Below, in pieces: positions 1 to 4,535 of a stretch of DNA of 5,477 nucleotides. The position numbers and the translations under genes are program-made. Origin of the DNA: Candidatus Woesearchaeota archaeon (GTDB taxonomy: Archaea; Nanobdellota; Nanobdellia; Woesearchaeales; UBA11576); NCBI GenBank assembly GCA_019322385.1, contig JAHWIS010000131.1, positions 1-5,477 on the forward strand, written 5' to 3'. Numbering within the stretch: the stretch's first letter is position 1; every line of letters begins with the position of its first letter. The notes beneath the pieces were generated by a model. That model did not search any database. It was not told where the DNA came from and saw only the letters and a program-made list of their open reading frames with translations.

Positions 1-84
1 ACAGTGCAGGGTAGTGAGGAGATAATAGACATCCCTGGCCAGCAGATGCAGCAAAGAGAAGAGATAATCGACATAGACATCTAG
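1..84 (+). CDS. C-terminal end of an unidentified upstream protein (partial)
   Basis: Only this frame is open from the window edge; the other two plus frames stop within about 25 bases. It gives 27 codons and a TAG stop. The tail is acidic and contains the hexapeptide EEIIDI twice, about 14 residues apart, separated by a Gln-rich stretch (PGQQMQQR). The next gene, a CHASE2 adenylyl cyclase, starts 4 bases after the stop with no clear ribosome binding site of its own, so the two are probably co-transcribed and translationally coupled. In bacteria, genes directly upstream of CHASE2 cyclases often encode FecR-domain or other envelope proteins. That is only a context guess here, because the visible tail has no recognisable domain. 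Confidence 0.6.
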   Translation, partial: TVQGSEEIIDIPGQQMQQREEIIDIDI

Positions 85-88
85 AACA

Positions 89-2077
89 ATGGGATTGTTT
101 CAAAAGCTGAAAGGCGTTAAAAGGACACGGTTTGTTACCTGCATCCTGGTAGCGCTTTTGGCAGCTTTTCTTATTTCTTCACTATTTTCAATCGGGTTCT
201 ATTCAAACATACAGCTCAAGCTCAGCGATTTTTTGTATGGGGGCGGTCAGCCGCTGGACAACATCGCGATAATCGCTATTGACGACGTGAGCATCAACGA
301 GATAGGTCGGTGGCCCTGGGAACGGGGCAATTTCACTGATTTGTTAGGCCATCTTGACCAGAGCAAGGTGGTTGCGTTTGATGTCGCGTTCTTTGAGAGC
401 TCGAGGCAAGAGATAGATGATGGACTGGCGCAGGCTATTGCAGAAGCAGGCAATGTAGTGATGCCTGCTGAGTATATCGAGTTCGAGCAGAAGGATGGAA
501 GAATTATAGGAAAGGAAGTCATCGCTCCTATACCTCAGATCAAGGAAGCAGCTGCATCGCTTGGCTATATCAATGTGATAACAGACAATGACGGAATCAC
601 GCGCGCTGTCAATACAAATATCGAAGGAGAGTATGACCACTTTGCGCATGCTGTGCTGAATCAATATATACAAAAGCCTGTTGTAAAAGAGACACGATTC
701 CTTGTGAACTTTATAGCGCGTCCTGGTGCTTATGACAGGTATAGATTCCTTGATGTTGTCGAAGGGAAGTATGACAATGAAGAGTTCAAGGACAAGATCG
801 TGCTGATAGGCGCGACAGCACCGAACCTGCATGATGATTATTTCGTGCCTACATCATATGGCAAAGCAATGCCTGGCGTGGAGATTCACGCAAATGTCGT
901 GCAGCAGCTGCTGACAGGAAAGCATGTTCGGCACGCGCCAGACTGGCTTACGATATTGATAATACTCATTGTCTCTATAATTGTCGCTCTGCTGGTGTAT
1001 TATTTCCCTATATGGCTCGCAGCACTGCTTTCAGTCGCTGCAATGCTGCTCTATGTGTTTGTCGCTATCTTTGTGTTTGACACGGGCATGATACTCAATA
1101 TAGTATATGTCCCTGTAGGGATTGTGATAGCGTATCTTGCGACAATGATGTATTTCTATGTGTCAGAGAGGAAATCAAAGCGGCAGATCAGAGGGGCATT
1201 CGAGAAATATGTCTCAAAGGATGTGATCTCACATATAATGGAGCATCCTGATAGGCTCAAGCTAGGCGGGGAGAAACGGACAATAACAGTATTTTTTTCT
1301 GACATACGCGGGTTTACTACAATATCAGAGAAGCTTTCTCCTGAGCAATTGGTGCATCTATTGAATGATTACCTGACTGAGATGACTGATATTATCTTGA
1401 AGTATAATGGAGTTGTTGACAAATACATGGGCGACGCTATAATGGCATTCTGGAACGCTCCATTGAACCAACCAAAGCATGCAGAGCTGGCATGCAATGC
1501 AACGCTTCAGATGGAAAAAAGACTCAAGCAGCTGCAGAAGAAATGGAAAGCAGACGGAGTTCCACATCTTGAGATCGGTGTCGGGTTAAATACAGGCCCT
1601 GCTGTTGTCGGGAACATGGGAAGCTATGATAGGTTTGATTATACAGCGATGGGAGACACAGTGAATCTCGGATCCCGTCTTGAGGGACTGAACAAGCCAT
1701 ATGGAACCCGGAACATAATCAGCGAGACGACACAGGAGAAGATAAAGAACAGGCCATTCCTTGTAAGAAAGCTTGACAGGGTGCGTGTCAAAGGAAAGAA
1801 AGAACCTATTACGATCTTTGAGCTGGCTTCTAGGAAAGAGGATGCAGAAGAGTGGTATTCTGACGTCATAAATCACTTTGAGAAAGGGCTTGAGCTCTAT
1901 TTCAAGCAGAAATGGGATATGGCAAAGAAAGAGTTCAAGGCAGGGCTTGCAATGAGGAAAGAGAAAGGCAAGGAAGATGACGGCCCTTCAAAGGCATTCA
2001 TAGAACGCTGCGACCACTTCAAGAAACACCCACCTGGCAAAGGCTGGGACGGTGTTTGGGTCATGAAGACGAAATAA
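89..2077 (+). CDS. CHASE2-domain class III adenylyl cyclase (membrane receptor cyclase)
   Basis: This 662-residue protein is predicted to convert ATP to cAMP in response to a signal sensed outside the membrane. A short basic N-terminus leads into a membrane segment (about 16-37). An extracytoplasmic CHASE2 domain follows (about 40-280), with the family hallmark IDDVSINEIGRWPW at 64-77 and the conserved KDKIVLIGATA near 235. Three closely spaced membrane segments come next (about 285-306, 308-330, 335-357). The cytoplasmic cyclase domain (about 395-580) has every catalytic position: metal-binding D405 (in FSDIRGF) and D449, purine-selecting K445 and T519, and transition-state N526 and R530. 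The Lys/Thr pair is the class IIIb adenylyl cyclase pattern; guanylyl cyclases carry Glu instead of the Lys. The tail (586-662) is a TPR-like helical segment with the DGPS...RC...PPG...WDGV pattern usual in this family. Length is typical and the gene looks intact. The ATG follows the upstream stop by 4 bases. No cAMP-binding regulator is visible nearby, and the ligand is unknown. Confidence 0.95.
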   Translation: MGLFQKLKGVKRTRFVTCILVALLAAFLISSLFSIGFYSNIQLKLSDFLYGGGQPLDNIAIIAIDDVSINEIGRWPWERGNFTDLLGHLDQSKVVAFDVAFFESSRQEIDDGLAQAIAEAGNVVMPAEYIEFEQKDGRIIGKEVIAPIPQIKEAAASLGYINVITDNDGITRAVNTNIEGEYDHFAHAVLNQYIQKPVVKETRFLVNFIARPGAYDRYRFLDVVEGKYDNEEFKDKIVLIGATAPNLHDDYFVPTSYGKAMPGVEIHANVVQQLLTGKHVRHAPDWLTILIILIVSIIVALLVYYFPIWLAALLSVAAMLLYVFVAIFVFDTGMILNIVYVPVGIVIAYLATMMYFYVSERKSKRQIRGAFEKYVSKDVISHIMEHPDRLKLGGEKRTITVFFSDIRGFTTISEKLSPEQLVHLLNDYLTEMTDIILKYNGVVDKYMGDAIMAFWNAPLNQPKHAELACNATLQMEKRLKQLQKKWKADGVPHLEIGVGLNTGPAVVGNMGSYDRFDYTAMGDTVNLGSRLEGLNKPYGTRNIISETTQEKIKNRPFLVRKLDRVRVKGKKEPITIFELASRKEDAEEWYSDVINHFEKGLELYFKQKWDMAKKEFKAGLAMRKEKGKEDDGPSKAFIERCDHFKKHPPGKGWDGVWVMKTK

Positions 2078-2083
2078 AGAAAT

Positions 2084-2090
2084 AAAAAAA
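2084..2090 (-). terminator. T7 tract after the Cys-rich lipoprotein gene
   Basis: The 29-bp gap between the convergent cyclase and lipoprotein genes is A-rich on the plus strand. Read on the minus strand it gives a run of seven T, followed by further T-rich sequence, starting about 17 bases past the lipoprotein stop. Oligo-T tracts without a hairpin are the usual intrinsic terminators of archaea. No comparable T-run follows the cyclase on the plus strand. Confidence 0.5.
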
Positions 2091-2106
2091 TTCTAATCAA
2101 GCCCGA

Positions 2107-2727
2107 TCACACACAATCTGCAGGGCAGCTGGTAGCGTCCTCGCCGCTTTCGCAGTCGCCGTTGCCGCATTCCGGCTGGGTGCAGTCCTCTGGGCAGTCA
2201 TCTATGTCTTCTCCTTCTTCGCAGATGTCATTGCCGCAGTCAGACTCGCAGTCATCATCTTCATTGGCATTGCAGCCCTTTGGGCAGCAGTTGTCATCAT
2301 CCCTGCAGGTCTTGACAGGCTCATGACCGCAGTAGGCATTAACATGCTGCGCAAAATAGCATCTGTCATAAGTGCAGGCGTCATCATCCTTGCAGTCTGT
2401 GTTGGAGCCGCATTCAGGCACGACGCATTCCCCTCTGTGGCACTCTGCAGGAGAGATACATGCGCAGTCATTGAAGCATGAGTCGCAGTTCTCATCAGAA
2501 TCGCAGTTATTGTCGCCGCAGAAAGGCTCTGGCACGAACTCTGGCTCAGGCTCTGGTTCAGGCTCTTCAACTGCGTGTATCTCAGGCTCAGGTTCTGGCT
2601 CGGGCTGCTCTTTCTGGACAGGCCTTTCAACCATCTCTTTGACCTTCGGCTGCTTATCTTCCTCTTCACAGCCTGCAAGCAAAAGCAAAGAGACAACAAA
2701 CAAGATAATCAAGATATTCCTTTTCAA
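2107..2727 (-). CDS. Cys-rich lipoprotein with Pro-Glu stalk, function unknown
   Basis: The 206-residue product begins with a lipoprotein signal: MKR, a hydrophobic core (4-17), and a lipobox LAGC with the lipidated Cys at 20. An acidic/basic spacer leads to a PE-repeat stalk (about 42-68) that would hold the rest away from the membrane. The remainder (70-205) has 26 cysteines, an even number compatible with 13 disulfides. Three copies of a C-x4-C-x8-C-x3-C module are visible at 70-88 (with an extra Cys at 81), 164-182 and 187-205, the last two of the CGN-x-x-CE-x-GED type. Between them lie a DC-x5-CTYDRC segment (111-123) and a CCPKGC-x7-C segment (147-160). Many Asp/Glu surround the cysteines, so metal binding or a disulfide-knotted adhesive or binding domain are both possible. 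The start is TTG, supported by a ribosome binding site 4 bases upstream and a TATA box; no ATG or GTG lies further upstream in frame before the promoter. I do not recognise a specific function. Confidence 0.88.
   Translation of the reverse strand: MKRNILIILFVVSLLLLAGCEEEDKQPKVKEMVERPVQKEQPEPEPEPEIHAVEEPEPEPEPEFVPEPFCGDNNCDSDENCDSCFNDCACISPAECHRGECVVPECGSNTDCKDDDACTYDRCYFAQHVNAYCGHEPVKTCRDDDNCCPKGCNANEDDDCESDCGNDICEEGEDIDDCPEDCTQPECGNGDCESGEDATSCPADCV
2524..2604 (-). repeat. Pro-Glu dipeptide repeat in the lipoprotein stalk
   Basis: Two blocks of alternating Pro-Glu (residues 42-49 and 56-63, plus a degenerate extension to 68) are encoded by a tandem 6-base pattern, CCNGAR, seen on the plus strand as repeated GGCTCN/GGTTCN units. 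The codons vary at third positions, so the repeat is kept at the protein level rather than being a fresh DNA expansion. Such stalks are typical spacers between a lipid anchor and a surface domain. Confidence 0.7.
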
Positions 2728-2731
2728 GGTC

Positions 2732-2737
2732 TCACCT
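2732..2737 (-). promoter_or_regulatory. Ribosome binding site (AGGTGA) fixing the TTG start
   Basis: On the minus strand AGGTGA, extended to AGGTGAG, sits 4 bases before TTG at 2727. It matches the anti-Shine-Dalgarno GGTGA core of archaeal and bacterial 16S rRNA. The codons that follow give a textbook lipoprotein signal, so this site selects an unusual start codon that an ATG-only search would miss. Confidence 0.75.
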
Positions 2738-2759
2738 GCTGAAGCAGGAGCGACTTTAG

Positions 2760-2767
2760 TATTTAAA
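2760..2767 (-). promoter_or_regulatory. Archaeal TATA box for the lipoprotein gene
   Basis: The minus strand reads TTTAAATA here, a near-ideal archaeal TATA box. A start site about 26 bases downstream would fall near 2737, giving a leader of about 10 bases that just includes the AGGTGA site. Assignment is by sequence and spacing only. Confidence 0.6.
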
Positions 2768-2840
2768 GTTTTAGATTAACGTGATTTGTCCGGAAAGGCT
2801 TGTGAAGGTTTCGGAAATGTCTTTTTTCTGCAAAATAGAT

Positions 2841-2848
2841 TTTTTAAG
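2841..2848 (+). promoter_or_regulatory. Probable TATA box for the small exported protein gene
   Basis: TTTTTAAG lies with its centre about 26 bases before the ATG at 2870, the spacing expected for a leaderless archaeal transcript. No ribosome binding site precedes that ATG, which fits leaderless translation. The box is a weaker match than the one on the opposite strand at 2760-2767, and AATATA at 2853-2858 is a competing but worse-placed candidate. Confidence 0.4.
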
Positions 2849-2869
2849 TTTCAATATACTGGCTGGGAC

Positions 2870-3487
2870 ATGAAAAGACTCGCTAAAGGTATAGTGAATT
2901 ATGCTGGCATCGCGCTTCTTGCAGCAGGATTCTGCCTAACACCTCACACAGCTACGCCAAGCGATACACCAGTTCAGCAGGCACAGACTGTTCCTGCGCA
3001 GAAAAAAGAAACACTTGAGAAGAAACTGGAGCGCATACACAACACACTGAGAAAGAGAGGTATGAAATACATCTCCTTCAGGACAACCAACCTGAAATAC
3101 CTTTTTTTAATAGAAAACATAGACAAGGACGGAAAGCCAGATTATGTTCTTCTTATCAGCAAGATGGATGACAACAGCTTCCTGCTTGGGCCTTCAACAA
3201 TATATCTCGAGGACCAAAGCAAGGAGACAGGGACAGGCAATGTCGACAAGACAATGTACTATGCAGGGGAAAAAGAGACAAAGAGAGTGGTTAAGATCAG
3301 TGTTGCAGAGCTTGACAAGAAGATAAAGGAATATGAAGAGCTCGCAGACAGCAAAGCTGCAGACAAGAAAAAGCTGAGCAAGCTGAAGAACGAAATATAT
3401 TTCGGAACAAATTACATGATCAACATGAATGCATTATACTTCGGAGTGATAGATGGTCTTGATGGACTTGTCAATCCAAAGAAATAG
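2870..3487 (+). CDS. Small exported protein with DxDG loop, function unknown
   Basis: I chose the ATG at 2870 (205 residues). The frame is open upstream to a TTG at 2786, but those 28 extra codons read through the promoter-like T-rich stretch and would bury the signal peptide. From this ATG the protein opens with MKRLAKG and a hydrophobic segment (about 8-24), a signal peptide; the Cys at 22 is preceded by GF, not a lipobox, so lipidation is unlikely. A Ser/Thr/Pro/Gln linker (25-45) follows, then a basic helix (46-64) and a globular part with IENIDKDGKPDYVLLIS (81-97). Asp 85, 87 and 91 there form a DxDG-x-x-D loop like those that bind calcium in dockerin or FG-GAP-type proteins. A charged, probably coiled-coil helix (about 145-176) precedes a hydrophobic C-terminus. 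I recognise no family. It is divergent from another exported protein gene and ends 2 bases from the convergent gpmA gene. Confidence 0.8.
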   Translation: MKRLAKGIVNYAGIALLAAGFCLTPHTATPSDTPVQQAQTVPAQKKETLEKKLERIHNTLRKRGMKYISFRTTNLKYLFLIENIDKDGKPDYVLLISKMDDNSFLLGPSTIYLEDQSKETGTGNVDKTMYYAGEKETKRVVKISVAELDKKIKEYEELADSKAADKKKLSKLKNEIYFGTNYMINMNALYFGVIDGLDGLVNPKK

Positions 3488-3489
3488 AA

Positions 3490-4254
3490 TCACTTGGCCT
3501 TGCCTTCTTTCTTGACCTTATCGATCGCCTTCTTCAGCTTATTGGGATCGCCAAGATAATAGTGCCGTATCGGTTTCAATTTCTTATCCAGTTCGTAGAT
3601 AAGCGGGATGCCTGTAGGGATGTCAAGTTCAGACACTGCCTTGCCTGACAGCCTGTCAAGATGCTTGACCAATGCCCTTAGGCTGTTGCCATGCGCAGCA
3701 ATAAGCACGTGCTTTCCTTTCATGATATCCTTTTTCATGACCTTGTGCCAGTAAGGCAAGAACCTTTTCACAGTGTCTTTCAGGCATTCTGTCTTAGGGA
3801 TGTCTTTCTTCGGCAGATCCTTATACCGAGGGTCTTTGCCAGGGTATCTGGGATCAGAAACCTTGAGTGCTGGCGGCCTTGTGTCATAGCTCCTACGCCA
3901 GATATGCACCTGCGCCTCACCATGCTTTTTTGCAGTCTTTTTCTTGTTCAATCCCTGCAGCGCTCCGTAGTGCCTTTCGTTAAGGCGCCAGGATCGGTGG
4001 ACAGGTATCCATGAAAGGTCAAGATGCCAGAGCACGATCCACAATGTCTGGACAGCGCGCTTGAGCACAGATGTATAAGCGACATCAAATGTCATGCCTG
4101 CCTTCTTGATGAGCTTTGCAGCATTCAAGGTCTCTTTTACACCGCGGGCTGAAAGCTCAATATCAGTCCAGCCAGAGAACAGGTTCTTCTTGTTCCAGAC
4201 ACTCTCGCCATGCCGCAATAGAACCAGTGTATGTACTCCTTTCTTAGCAGTCAT
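3490..4254 (-). CDS. gpmA: 2,3-bisphosphoglycerate-dependent phosphoglycerate mutase
   Basis: This cytosolic enzyme interconverts 3-phosphoglycerate and 2-phosphoglycerate in glycolysis and gluconeogenesis through a phosphohistidine intermediate. The 254-residue length fits the family (about 250). LLRHGESVWN at 12-21 carries the phosphorylated His15. R66, the acid Glu93 (NERHYG) and His188 (AAHGNSLRAL) complete the active site. All four fall exactly four residues beyond the E. coli positions (11, 62, 89, 184), so the alignment is essentially ungapped across the core. The family segment KHG-x-x-QVHIWRRSYD is at 110-124 and the tail ends GKAK. The ATG gives a normal short lead before the RHG motif, and AGAGGT lies 8 bases upstream. 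It stands alone facing the exported protein gene, with its stop 2 bases from that gene's stop. Many archaea use the unrelated cofactor-independent enzyme, so this type is a minority choice if the host is archaeal. Confidence 0.96.
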   Translation of the reverse strand: MTAKKGVHTLVLLRHGESVWNKKNLFSGWTDIELSARGVKETLNAAKLIKKAGMTFDVAYTSVLKRAVQTLWIVLWHLDLSWIPVHRSWRLNERHYGALQGLNKKKTAKKHGEAQVHIWRRSYDTRPPALKVSDPRYPGKDPRYKDLPKKDIPKTECLKDTVKRFLPYWHKVMKKDIMKGKHVLIAAHGNSLRALVKHLDRLSGKAVSELDIPTGIPLIYELDKKLKPIRHYYLGDPNKLKKAIDKVKKEGKAK

Positions 4255-4262
4255 CTGGAAAT

Positions 4263-4268
4263 ACCTCT
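4263..4268 (-). promoter_or_regulatory. gpmA: Possible ribosome binding site for gpmA (AGAGGT)
   Basis: AGAGGT on the minus strand lies 8 bases before the ATG at 4254, a good Shine-Dalgarno position. It would be used only if transcription starts upstream of it, which favours the weaker TATA-like ATTAATAA around 4292-4299 over the stronger box at 4278-4286. Confidence 0.45.
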
Positions 4269-4277
4269 TTTTGTTTA

Positions 4278-4286
4278 TTTATAAAT
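4278..4286 (-). promoter_or_regulatory. gpmA: TATA box candidate for gpmA
   Basis: The minus strand reads ATTTATAAA, a strong archaeal TATA match centred about 28 bases before the gpmA ATG. Used on its own it predicts a leaderless transcript beginning at or beside the start codon. A second AT-rich box just upstream (about 4292-4299) could drive a leadered transcript. Confidence 0.5.
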
Positions 4287-4333
4287 CCTGAGTTTATTAA
4301 TCTTTTGCTGAATCACTCAATTTAGCATCTACA

Positions 4334-4439
4334 AAGTGCCAATGCCACGCTCGCTCTGATACTGTGTTAGATATATTTTGCCCAACTGCGTTGTTAGCCA
4401 CTTAATTATCCGTGAGCTCGCTAGGCGGCATTGGCACTT
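4334..4439. repeat. Perfect 13-bp inverted repeat enclosing 80 bases
   Basis: AAGTGCCAATGCC at 4334-4346 is exactly complementary to GGCATTGGCACTT at 4427-4439. A further complementary pair, ACTCAA at 4316-4321 and TTGAGT at 4438-4443, could prolong the stem across a bulge. The heptamer GCTCGCT occurs as a direct repeat just inside both arms (4349-4355 and 4416-4422), and a small CAAC/GTTG hairpin lies at 4383-4393. No open frame of note occupies the stretch, and it sits between the outward-facing promoters of gpmA and the kinase gene. It could be a structured non-coding RNA, a small non-autonomous mobile element remnant, or a folded leader; the sequence does not decide. No target-site duplication is evident next to the arms. 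Confidence 0.6.
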
Positions 4440-4480
4440 GAGTTGGCGGTGCTGCTTACGGTTTAAAAACGATGGAAAAC

Positions 4481-4488
4481 TATAAAAA
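4481..4488 (+). promoter_or_regulatory. TATA box candidate for the double nucleoside kinase gene
   Basis: TATAAAAA lies 47 bases before the ATG at 4536. A start site about 26 bases downstream would give a leader of roughly 25 bases. A second candidate, TTTAAAAA, is at 4462-4469. No strong ribosome binding site precedes the ATG, where the leader is A-rich. Confidence 0.4.
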
Positions 4489-4535
4489 CAGGATGCAAAT
4501 TGGTCATTATTGTAGCAAAAAAAGAAGTGTTTACT

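Noticed and set aside
344..832. A 162-codon minus-strand frame inside the cyclase gene
   Set aside because: It lies opposite the well-conserved CHASE2 domain and has no recognisable features of its own.
2202..2779. Long alternative frames over the lipoprotein gene, including one rich in Gly-Ser
   Set aside because: The Gly-Ser run is simply the antisense reading of the Pro-Glu codons; the lipoprotein frame has the signal peptide, promoter and ordered cysteine modules.
2786..2869. N-terminal extension of the small exported protein from a TTG at 2786
   Set aside because: The extra 28 codons cross the T-rich promoter-like stretch and would place a clear signal peptide internally; the ATG at 2870 fits leaderless spacing.
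4380..4448. An integron attC-like site (GCCCAAC followed by GTTGGCG)
   Set aside because: The first heptamer fits RYYYAAC but the second does not fit GTTRRRY, the two are not fully complementary, and there is no cassette context.
4300..4470. A tRNA gene or CRISPR repeat in the intergenic region
   Set aside because: There is no T-loop (GTTCRANNC) or cloverleaf pairing, and the repeat occurs only once as an inverted pair, not as a regular direct array.
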